A DNA stretch of 21,568 nt from Bacillota bacterium (lineage in GTDB: Bacteria; Vulcanimicrobiota; JAMDEM01), in NCBI GenBank assembly GCA_023486985.1, contig JAMDEM010000036.1:1-21568 (forward strand), written 5' to 3'. Below the pieces are notes generated by a model. It did no database searches. It saw nothing but the letters and a program-made list of their open reading frames with translations, and was not told the origin of the DNA. This document shows, piece after piece, positions 8,401 to 14,433 of the stretch. Position numbers and translations under genes: made by a program. Each line of letters begins with the position of its first letter. The first letter of the stretch is position 1.

Positions 8401-9631
8401 CATCTGCAAAGGCGAAAAACGGACTATTTATATTCCATACATGTGCGACCATGCTTTTGCAATCAAAGCCGCCTTTCTTGCCAACGGAGTTGATGCAGAA
8501 GTCGTACCGGAATCAGACGAAGAAACACTTCTCTGGGGAAGAAAATTCACATCGGGAAAGGAATGTTTCCCTGCAATCATCACCACCGGCGATATGGTGA
8601 AAATTACCAGGCGCCCCGGCTTTGATTCAAAAAAAACCGCCTTCTTTATGCCCACTGCCGGGGGAGGATGCAGGTTCGGCTACTACAATGTGCTTCAAAG
8701 ACTTGTCCTGGATGAACTTGGATATAAAGATGTTCCCATATTCGCCCCAAACCAGAATGACACCCTTTATTCGGACCTGGGCATGGTAGGCAGCAGTTTC
8801 GCCCGCCTTGCCTGGCAGGGTATTGTCTGCACTGATATTATTGACAAGGCTTTAAGAGAGGTAAGACCTTACGAAACAGGAAAAGGCGAAACTGAAAAAA
8901 TTTATAAAAAATATCTGGATAAAATTTATGATGCAATGATTAAGGGCAAAAATTTGCAGTCCGTAATGAAAGAGGCAAGAATTGCCTTTGAAAATATTCC
9001 CGTTGACAGAAGCGCCGAAAAACCCGTTATCGGTGTGGTTGGCGAGATATTTGTAAGAATGCATAAATTCAGCAATAACCACATAGTGGAAAATCTGGAG
9101 AAGCTGGGAGCCGAGGTATGGGTGGCGCCATTCACCGAATGGATTCTTTACCTTAATTACCTGCGTAAAGGCGACTCAATTCTTGACGGCAATTACCGCC
9201 AGCTTCTGGTAACCCATATTGAGGATTTTGTTCAGAAAAAAGACGAACACACTATGATGCATCCATTCGAAGGATTTTTAAGGAGCAACCATGAGCCAAG
9301 CACGGAAGAAAATATCGCTTATGGAAAACCTTATCTTGACCCCACTTTCAAAGGAGAAGCAATTTTAAGTTTCGGCACCGCAGCCGACCTCGTTAAGAAA
9401 GGTGCTTCTGGAATAGTAAATGTCATGCCATTTACCTGCATGCCCGGAACAATAGTAAGCGGGATTTTGAAGAGCTTCAAAGAGGATTACGACAACATCC
9501 CATGCCTTAACATGGCTTACGACGGCCTAGAGCAGACAGGCGCGAACCTGCGCCTTGAAGCCTTTGTCCACCAGTGCAGGCAGTATATGATGAGCAGGAA
9601 GCAGACAGGTTCTCCGAAAGTAAATTATTAG
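5426..9631 (+). CDS. Giant acyl-CoA dehydratase activase-like protein: two BcrA/HgdC ATPase domains fused to DUF2229 and HgdD/BcrB-like domains
   Basis: A 1401-residue protein. Two ASKHA-fold ATPase domains of the BadF/BadG/BcrA/HgdC family occupy about 1-270 ('LGIDIGSVSFKSALLD', 'IIEIGGEDSK') and 315-580 ('LGVDVGSISTNVVVLD', 'FEIGGQDSK'). HgdC works as a homodimer with one [4Fe-4S] cluster held by two Cys from each subunit. Here both halves keep the pair: Cys130/Cys170 and Cys442/Cys482 ('CAAGTGSF', 'RCSVF' or 'RCTVF'). One chain could therefore hold the whole cluster. A small Cys motif ('CKGCSNLC', about 601) follows, then a DUF2229-like region from about 669 and a dehydratase/reductase-like C-terminus rich in conserved Cys ('AESCFP', 'GCGPDSF', 'GKECFP', 'GGGCRFG', 'TCMPGT'). 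By family knowledge such proteins perform ATP-driven low-potential electron transfer; the substrate is unknown. A strong GGGGAGGG site precedes the ATG. It stands alone. Confidence 0.9.
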   Translation: MNFLGIDIGSVSFKSALLDKKGEILYSRYVRHKGETLRTALDELKKFFSIHPAAEIHNICITGSGGKILAGVMEVPFVNEIVAQSKAVELLYPSVKTIIEIGGEDSKLLLLEKDASGKIAISDFAMNTICAAGTGSFLDQQANRLGLSIEDEFGELAMKSENPPRIAGRCSVFAKSDMIHLQQKAAPDYDIVAGLCFAMARNFVSNIAKGKKFVPPVAFHGGVAANKGMVRAFREILGINDKELIVTEYHGLTGAIGAAILAGENPSKTFSLDLKKIEEFIENYKEERLSLEPLKFHDSRCSYGGGETLKEGEKIEAYLGVDVGSISTNVVVLDKNKNVLSKRYLMTAGRPIEAVRRGLSEVGEEVGNLVEIKGVCTTGSGRYLTGDFIGADIVKNEITAQARASTVIDPQVDTIFEIGGQDSKYISLENGAIVDFEMNKVCAAGTGSFIEEQAEKLSINIKGEFGNKALQSKCPVRLGERCTVFMESDLVYHQQKGADKDDLVAGLGYSIVYNYLNRVVQDKKVGNNIFFQGGVAANKGVVAAFEKVTGKKITVPEHHEVTGAIGCALIAMEFMNGKNKKSTFKGFDLSKKQYKQSSFECKGCSNLCEINRVDVEGEKPLFYGGRCEKYERKKSSEADKIPDLFTEREKILLGDYDEIKALESKKKKIGIPRVLHFYEYFPYWRAFFKELDIPVVLSDPTNKNIINDGVELVLAESCFPIKITHGHITNLLKKEVDYIFLPSIINLKKPDPRFKESVPCPYVQSIPYTIKAAIDIESKGKKVLQPVVDFNRKKSQLIKTLSPMAKEFGKSKAQISKAIDAAQEAQDNFCETLKKRGQEVLRNLKEEDQGIVIVSRPYNGCDSGINLELPKKLRELGAMPIPLDFLPLDDVDLAGEWPHLTWRYGQKIIASSEIIRKDKRLNAIYITNFGCGPDSFLLKFFRTKMGGKVFLQIEIDEHNADAGIITRCEAFLDSIENIRKREPASHKFNFISICKGEKRTIYIPYMCDHAFAIKAAFLANGVDAEVVPESDEETLLWGRKFTSGKECFPAIITTGDMVKITRRPGFDSKKTAFFMPTAGGGCRFGYYNVLQRLVLDELGYKDVPIFAPNQNDTLYSDLGMVGSSFARLAWQGIVCTDIIDKALREVRPYETGKGETEKIYKKYLDKIYDAMIKGKNLQSVMKEARIAFENIPVDRSAEKPVIGVVGEIFVRMHKFSNNHIVENLEKLGAEVWVAPFTEWILYLNYLRKGDSILDGNYRQLLVTHIEDFVQKKDEHTMMHPFEGFLRSNHEPSTEENIAYGKPYLDPTFKGEAILSFGTAADLVKKGASGIVNVMPFTCMPGTIVSGILKSFKEDYDNIPCLNMAYDGLEQTGANLRLEAFVHQCRQYMMSRKQTGSPKVNY

Positions 9632-9769
9632 AAACTCGAAGAACCTGTCATTGCGAGACCGCAAATGAGGCAGAGGCAATCTCGTATTAAGATATTGCCC
9701 GCTTGCTGTGGGAGCCTAGATTTTACCCTACCCCACTACTCACTATATATTAATGAAAGGTGCAAGGTT

Positions 9770-9955
9770 CAGCCCCCATACTCTCCGGTATACTTTTGCT
9801 ACGAATCACATCAAAAAACGGCGGAGGTCTCCTTTAGCTTCAAACAGCCTCTGGGACACTCCGATATAAAAACAGTTATGATTTATGTTCACATGGCAGG
9901 AGTTCATTTGATGGAGGCACACGCAAAATATTCACCAATGGACAGGATGTTTTAA
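9770..9955 (+). pseudogene. Frameshifted C-terminal remnant of a tyrosine recombinase (phage-type integrase)
   Basis: One frame from 9777 reads 'HTLRYTFATNHIK', the conserved box with the first catalytic His and Arg (HxLR). A different frame then reads 'PLGHSDIKTVMIYVHMAG', the second conserved box (LGHxxxxTTxxYxH) with the nucleophilic Tyr, followed by 'AKYSPMDRMF', similar to the usual tail, and a TAA at 9953. The two boxes are in the right order and at about the right distance but need at least one frameshift, near the run of six A at about 9811. The N-terminal DNA-binding part and the middle of the catalytic domain are absent. This is a dead relic of a mobile element. Confidence 0.75.
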
Positions 9956-10006
9956 CTTATTCAGAGAAAATGGACTTTCAGTAAAATAAAAAAGGGGGGA
10001 TGAAAC

Positions 10007-11125
10007 ATGAACTTGGAAGAAAGGCTTCTGAAACTTGAAAGGGAGAATAGAAGGCTAAGAAAATATTTTTTTGTTCTTGCTCTGCTTGTGCTTGCGCCCT
10101 TATTTGCTTCCCCAATTTGGATTGCCAATGCTACAAATTCCCCAAAATCCATAAATGTAGATGAGATAACAACAAAGAACTTATCAATTGTAAACCAGGA
10201 AGGGAAAGTAGTGGCAACACTTACTGCTGATGATAAGGGTGGTAGTTTAGCCGTTTTTAATAACCAAGGGAAAGCGGGGGCAGATCTTTTTGTTACTGAT
10301 AACGGTGGCATTTTAGGCATTTATAATAACCAGGATAAAAGAGTGGTAGCCCTTGTTGCTGGTGATAAGGGTGGTGGTTTAGGCATTGCCAATAATCAAG
10401 AAGAAGTAATGGCTGGACTTGCTGTTTTTGATGATGGTTGTAATTTAACCATTTTTAATAATAAAAAGGCAGTGGCAAAACTTTCTGCTACTGATGGTTT
10501 TCCGACCCTAAAACTCTCTGACAAGAACGGCTTCTTTTCAATAATTGGAAGCACAGACCTTGTGAAGCCACAGACTGGCGAAACCAAAAAGACCTCAGCG
10601 GCTTCAATTACTTTGTTTGATAATGAAAAAAATGTTATTTGGCAAGCACCTTCTCAAGAAAGTTCAGAAGATGCAATAAAGCAAATTGCTTCTGAATATT
10701 TTAGACTTATTCAAAATGACAACTTTGATGACGCAGCAAAACTTTTTCATTACCCTCCAGAATATACAAAGCAAGAATTGGCAAATGATTTAAGGGCTGT
10801 AAGTTCAGTTTTGAAGTTATTTAAGCAGGAATTTGGACAAATACAAGCTGCAAAAATCTCTAGTAATCCTGACCTATATTATTCAATTGGAGAAGAAGGA
10901 GGTAATGTTCCTTATTGGCAAAAACATCCAACTTCATATGAACTTACTTTTGAAGTAAACTTTGAAAAAGAAGGACCAGGATATATAGTTATAGATTTTT
11001 GTAATATTAATAATAAGTTGGAAATTCGTATTGTTAACTATGGGCTTCCTGCCTCCAGACCTGATTCTAAAAATCGCATAATGGATGTAGAGCAAAAAAT
11101 AATGAAAATGAAAAAGGAAAAGTGA
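10007..11125 (+). CDS. Membrane-anchored protein with 22-23-residue beta repeats and a C-terminal NTF2-like-looking domain
   Basis: A 372-residue protein of no family I can name. A charged, coiled-coil-like start (MNLEERLLKLERENRRLRK) precedes a membrane segment at about 20-41. Residues 63-175 carry five repeats with Gln at 64, 87 and 109, 131, then Lys at 153. Each reads roughly NNQ-x-K-xx-AxL-xxxD-xGG-xLxIxN, likely successive beta strands in a small solenoid or sheet. The C-terminal part (about 222-345) starts 'AIKQIASEYFRLIQNDNFDDAAKLF' and has the helix-then-sheet look of secreted NTF2/DUF4878-type domains; this is only a resemblance. Positive charges before the membrane segment predict that the repeats lie outside the cytoplasm. 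A GGGGGG ribosome site precedes the ATG. The gene is AT-rich and 46 bp upstream of the ankyrin gene on the same strand. Confidence 0.75.
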   Translation: MNLEERLLKLERENRRLRKYFFVLALLVLAPLFASPIWIANATNSPKSINVDEITTKNLSIVNQEGKVVATLTADDKGGSLAVFNNQGKAGADLFVTDNGGILGIYNNQDKRVVALVAGDKGGGLGIANNQEEVMAGLAVFDDGCNLTIFNNKKAVAKLSATDGFPTLKLSDKNGFFSIIGSTDLVKPQTGETKKTSAASITLFDNEKNVIWQAPSQESSEDAIKQIASEYFRLIQNDNFDDAAKLFHYPPEYTKQELANDLRAVSSVLKLFKQEFGQIQAAKISSNPDLYYSIGEEGGNVPYWQKHPTSYELTFEVNFEKEGPGYIVIDFCNINNKLEIRIVNYGLPASRPDSKNRIMDVEQKIMKMKKEK

Positions 11126-11171
11126 GGTCAGAAAGTGCTTAAAATTTTAGAATCATGAACAAAGGAGTAAC

Positions 11172-12524
11172 ATGGAAGCAAAGCCTAAGAAGAATTATAA
11201 AAAGTTATTAAAATGGATTTTGATTACGATATCTATTTCTTTAATTTCTTTCTTTATTTGGTTAAGCTTGTTGTCACCTATAGGAATTATTATTGCCGTA
11301 TATTATGGAAAAATAGGAATTGTAAAAACAATACTTTTCATTAACCCACAACTTATTAATGTAAAGTACAAAAGCTTTGCGCCGTTATGCCAAGCAGCTT
11401 ATAAAGGGCAAAAAGAAATACTGGAGATTTTAATATCCAAAGGTGCTGATATTAATGCAAAAGATAACGATGGACATACAGCATTATACTGGGCATCTGA
11501 GCCTTACTGGACTTATGAAGGAAGGAACGAATCTTATGAAGCGTACACGGAAATGGCGAAATTGCTTATATCATCAGGCGCTGATGTCAATGTAAAAGAC
11601 AACTTGGGATATACACCTTTAGAAGAGGCATCGCGCTGGAATAAAGAAATAGTGGAATTGCTGATATCCAAGGGAGCAGATATTAATGCAAAGGATAAAA
11701 GCGGCTGGACACCTTTGCACATTGCTGCAAAATGTGGCCACAAGGATATAGCAATGCTTCTGATATCCAAAGGCGCTAATGTCAATGCAAAAGATGATGA
11801 AGGCTATACGCCTTTGCACAGGGCGGCAGAATGGGGCCGCAAAGATATAGCAATGCTCCTAATATCCAAAGGCGCTAATGTCAATGCAAAGGATAAAAGT
11901 GGCAGGACGCCTTTGCACATTGCTGCAAACAGCGATTACTATATGTCCTTATATATAGCGACTGGCAAAGAAGGGGTAGTGGAGCTGCTTATATCAGCAG
12001 GCGCTGATATCAATGTAAAAGACAAATGGGGAAATACACCTTTAGAATCAGCAACGGGCTGGAATGAAGAAATAGTGGAATTGCTAATCTCTAAAGGTGC
12101 TGATGTAAATGCAAAGAATAAGTCAGGCTATACGCCATTGCATTTAGCAGTTATGCCTCGTATGCCTCGAGAGAAAATAGTGTCTGACCCTGACGCTAAA
12201 GAGCGCCCTTACTCAATTCCGGCGCGATTAAAAGTAGTTAAACTGCTAATCTCTAAAGGTGCTGATGTAAATGCAAAGAATAAGTCAGGCTATACGCCAT
12301 TGCATTTAGCAGTTATGCCTCAAGAGAAAAAGGTGCGTTTCCCTGACGATAGACTGCGTTCTTACTCAATTCCGGCGCCGATAGAAGTAGTTGAACTGCT
12401 CATCTCTAAAGGTGCTGATGTAAATATTCGAGCCAACAATGGTGAAACACCAATGCAAGCTGCATTGCGTGTAGGACGTAAGGATATTGCAGAACTTCTC
12501 CGAAAGCACGGGGCGAAAGAATAA
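11172..12524 (+). CDS. Membrane-anchored ankyrin-repeat protein
   Basis: A 450-residue protein with a Lys-rich N-terminus, a transmembrane segment at about 13-34, and ten or so ankyrin repeats from about 68 to the end. The repeat theme is 'G-TPLH-AA---G---I--LLISKGADVNAKD' and it recurs very regularly. Several repeats carry extra loops: 'EPYWTYEGRNESYEAYT' near 110-126, 'SDYYMSLYIATGKEG' near 254-268, and two related loops near 328-352 and 382-403 that each end in YSIPA. The last two units are copies of a 162-bp DNA segment. Ankyrin repeats bind protein partners; none is evident. With the positive end inside, the repeats would face the periplasm. AAAGGAG lies four bases before the ATG. It probably forms a two-gene unit with the upstream beta-repeat protein. 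Confidence 0.9.
   Translation: MEAKPKKNYKKLLKWILITISISLISFFIWLSLLSPIGIIIAVYYGKIGIVKTILFINPQLINVKYKSFAPLCQAAYKGQKEILEILISKGADINAKDNDGHTALYWASEPYWTYEGRNESYEAYTEMAKLLISSGADVNVKDNLGYTPLEEASRWNKEIVELLISKGADINAKDKSGWTPLHIAAKCGHKDIAMLLISKGANVNAKDDEGYTPLHRAAEWGRKDIAMLLISKGANVNAKDKSGRTPLHIAANSDYYMSLYIATGKEGVVELLISAGADINVKDKWGNTPLESATGWNEEIVELLISKGADVNAKNKSGYTPLHLAVMPRMPREKIVSDPDAKERPYSIPARLKVVKLLISKGADVNAKNKSGYTPLHLAVMPQEKKVRFPDDRLRSYSIPAPIEVVELLISKGADVNIRANNGETPMQAALRVGRKDIAELLRKHGAKE
12083..12406 (+). repeat. Tandem 162-bp (54-codon) duplication inside the ankyrin gene
   Basis: The stretch starting at 12083 is repeated from 12245, exactly 162 bp on. The first 75 or so bases of each copy are essentially identical. 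The following loop is diverged but alignable, the first copy having nine extra bases near 12160 offset by a loss elsewhere. Both copies share TTACTCAATTCCGGCGC near their ends. Confidence 0.85.
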
Positions 12525-12688
12525 TCAGGATAAAGTTTTAAATATCAAATACTTTTAGAAATTATTGGCTCTGCACAGTGGACAACATTAGAACCATATT
12601 TCAGCGGTCAAATGAGATATTTATATACCCGACTTGGCTGCAGTAACCTTGCACCCTATATAGAATGTCATTTTGACGGTCTTTTCTA
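12525..12688. other. AT-rich intergenic stretch between ankyrin and Fic genes
   Basis: No convincing gene. One plus-strand frame is open for about 45 codons up to a TGA near 12691, but it lacks a start with ribosome site and resembles nothing known to me. The right edge holds the left arm of the inverted repeat at the Fic promoter. Confidence 0.4.
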
Positions 12689-12697
12689 TTGACATTC
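12663..12697. promoter_or_regulatory. Inverted repeat overlapping the -35 box of the Fic gene
   Basis: GAATGTCA (12663-12670) and TGACATTC (12690-12697) form a perfect 8-bp inverted repeat with a 19-bp spacer. The right arm covers most of the TTGACA -35 box, the position expected of an operator. Confidence 0.55.
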
Positions 12698-12717
12698 GTA
12701 ACTAATTCCTATAAAAT
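12689..12717 (+). promoter_or_regulatory. Putative promoter of the Fic gene
   Basis: TTGACA (12689-12694) and TAAAAT (12712-12717) are separated by 17 bp. Transcription would start near 12724, about 75 bp before the ATG. The -10 box lies inside the first 24-bp repeat. Confidence 0.65.
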
Positions 12718-12799
12718 ATTGATTAAGAACTCCTATAGAATATTGACTATTAATTCCTATCAAATATTGAATAGTAATTCCTAATTAAGGATTGATAAT
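12704..12799. repeat. Four 24-bp tandem repeats from the -10 box to the Fic start codon (candidate operator array)
   Basis: Units at 12704, 12728, 12752 and 12776 keep an exact 24-bp period. The shared parts are AA(T/C)TCCTAT at the start and AATATTGA in the middle. Unit 4 is diverged and ends directly before the ATG at 12801. Unit 3 is nearly palindromic (CTAT..AATATT..ATAG). There are no spacers of different sequence, so this is not a CRISPR. A regulator bound here would cover the promoter and ribosome site. Confidence 0.85.
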
Positions 12800-12800
12800 C

Positions 12801-14300
12801 ATGAAAATAAAAGATGAAGCATTAAAGTTATGGGCAGAAGCTATAAGAAAAGGCAGGCATGTCATTTCCGGCAAGGAAATTACAGGCCAGCGCCATATTG
12901 CTTTTCTGCTCAAAGAAAAGCTCATTTCCCGAATTGCAAGAGGTTGTTATCTTCTTAAAAAGCCTGAAGACCTCATAGAAGAAGTTTTTCCGATAGCTTA
13001 CTGGGAAGCCGTTGAAGTTATTCTTTCCCGGTATACATGGTCTATTCGGGGAATATCGGCACTTTTAATCCTGAATGGCGACCAGATAGTTCAGAAGCAG
13101 CTTTTAGTTGAAACAAAGGAAAAAACCAATTGGAAATTACGATTGACTGAAGGCTTAATTATATCTCTTATTTATTCATCTTCTTTTGATGAACGACTGG
13201 TAAAAAGAATAAGAATTGCAGGTAGAAATATTCAAGTGGATGTACCGGAGAAAGTCTTGATTGATACCTGTAAAATCAAATCAAAAGAATTAGAAAACTT
13301 CATTGCAGGTACTCACTTCGACTTGAGAACCTTAGAGGCGCTTTATGCGGGAAATCCGAAACCAGTCATTTTCAGGCGTCTTGCCGATATTGCGAAAGAT
13401 GCCGGCAGGCTGGACCTCGTTAAAGATATTGAAAAGATAATTGAAACTCACACCTATTACCACATTGGCAAACCATCTGACATTATTTCAAAACAGTCAG
13501 CGATTCTCACGCCTCCCTGGGTTGTTCGACAGGAACAACAGTTGCAGGAATATGAAAAGGCTATTGAAAAACACTTCCATCAAAAAATTAAAAAAATAAA
13601 GAAGCATTCTCTTAATCAGCTATTAGCTCCGGCAAAAGAACACAAGAAATATGACACTTATCATTCAACCACGCTCGAAGGCTATCGAATTACGCCGGAA
13701 GAAGTAGATGCTCTTCTTTCCGGCATCATTCCAAAAGATAAGAAAACCTCAAAAAACAAATATCTTGAAGACACAAAGAACCGTATGGCTATTCTGGGAT
13801 ACTCAGAAGCCTTTGATTTTATAATAAGCAAAATTCAAAAAGATTTTGCTAAAGCCAACCTGAATCAGGAACTGATTAAAGACACATACTATCACCTTTT
13901 CAAGCCGTCTGCCGATGCAGGGATAATTGACTACTTAACCCTCGTTAAATACAGAAACGCACCGGCATTCATAAGAGGTACATCCTATGTTCCACCTGCT
14001 TATGAAAAACTTCCCGAGTTAATGACGAACTATGAATCCTCCATTAATAAGGTCAAGAATCCGTTAATCAAGGCAATCCTGGCTCATTACTTCTTTGTTA
14101 CTGTCCATCCTTATCTGGACGGCAACGGCAGAACAGGAAGAATTTTAATGAATTATCTTCTTCTTACGTCCGGCTACCACTGGATAACTATTCGAGCAGA
14201 CCAGCGTGCTGAATATTTTGAGGCTTTGAGAAAAGGACAGGTGGACAACAATATTTTGCCATTTGGAAAATTTTTAATTGATATGTTAACAAATTATTAG
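12801..14300 (+). CDS. Fic-domain AMP-transferase-like protein with an AbiEi-like winged-helix N-terminus
   Basis: A 499-residue protein. The C-terminal half is a Fic domain with the complete active-site motif 'HPYLDGNGRTGR' at 436-447, including the catalytic His and both phosphate-binding Arg. It also has the target-docking flap ('RNAPAFIRGTSYVPPAYEKLPELM' region, about 385-409). Upstream, 'STTLEG' at 289-294 fits the inhibitory motif (S/T)xxxE(G/N), so the enzyme should be self-inhibited (class II Fic). The first 215 residues look like AbiEi-type antitoxin/regulators: a winged helix ending 'LISRIARGCYLL', then 'AYWEAVEVILSRYTWSIRGISALLIL' and 'VPEKVLIDTC'. That match is weaker than the Fic call. 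The ATG at 12801 has AAGGA nine bases upstream; an in-frame TTG at 12792 lacks one. No separate antitoxin gene is adjacent. Confidence 0.88.
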   Translation: MKIKDEALKLWAEAIRKGRHVISGKEITGQRHIAFLLKEKLISRIARGCYLLKKPEDLIEEVFPIAYWEAVEVILSRYTWSIRGISALLILNGDQIVQKQLLVETKEKTNWKLRLTEGLIISLIYSSSFDERLVKRIRIAGRNIQVDVPEKVLIDTCKIKSKELENFIAGTHFDLRTLEALYAGNPKPVIFRRLADIAKDAGRLDLVKDIEKIIETHTYYHIGKPSDIISKQSAILTPPWVVRQEQQLQEYEKAIEKHFHQKIKKIKKHSLNQLLAPAKEHKKYDTYHSTTLEGYRITPEEVDALLSGIIPKDKKTSKNKYLEDTKNRMAILGYSEAFDFIISKIQKDFAKANLNQELIKDTYYHLFKPSADAGIIDYLTLVKYRNAPAFIRGTSYVPPAYEKLPELMTNYESSINKVKNPLIKAILAHYFFVTVHPYLDGNGRTGRILMNYLLLTSGYHWITIRADQRAEYFEALRKGQVDNNILPFGKFLIDMLTNY

Positions 14301-14307
14301 AGCTTTA

Positions 14308-14371
14308 TTTTGCGATTAAAAACTCTGCAGCTATGCTGCGGAGTATCGTGCCCGCAAAACAAGCTTGCTTA
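14308..14371. repeat. Nested-palindrome element family A, copy 1
   Basis: Read on the minus strand: TAAGCAAGCTTGTTTTGCGG, an inner hairpin ACTC-C-GCAGC / GCTGC-A-GAGT, then ATCGCAAAATAA. The outer arms TTTTGCG and CGCAAAA pair. It sits just after the Fic stop codon and abuts copy 2. It could serve as a transcription terminator for both flanking genes. Confidence 0.8.
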
Positions 14372-14433
14372 TTTTGCATCCGGAAGCACGCAACTTGTTG
14401 CGTGGTATCATACTGCAAAACAAGATTTGCTTA
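14372..14433. repeat. Nested-palindrome element family A, copy 2
   Basis: Same frame as copy 1 but with changed stems that still pair: the outer arms are TTTTGCA/TGCAAAA instead of TTTTGCG/CGCAAAA, and the inner hairpin is CACGCAA/TTGCGTG. The first three bases in the minus reading (TAA) are the stop codon of the MFS gene. Confidence 0.8.

Noticed and set aside
9665..9955. Intact 96-codon gene
   Set aside because: Only its second half resembles a protein (a recombinase box), and the preceding box lies in another frame; it is a relic.
12541..12692. Small gene upstream of the Fic gene (separate antitoxin)
   Set aside because: The open frame has no start with a ribosome site, resembles nothing known and ends inside the promoter.
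12704..12799. CRISPR array
   Set aside because: The 24-bp units are directly adjacent with no unique spacers, and the last unit runs into a start codon.
12792..12800. TTG start for the Fic protein
   Set aside because: AAGGA overlaps or abuts this TTG, whereas it is nine bases before the ATG at 12801.
14308..14433. Integron attC sites
   Set aside because: The palindromes lack the attC core sites (GTTRRRY/RYYYAAC) and sit beside unrelated genes in mixed orientation.
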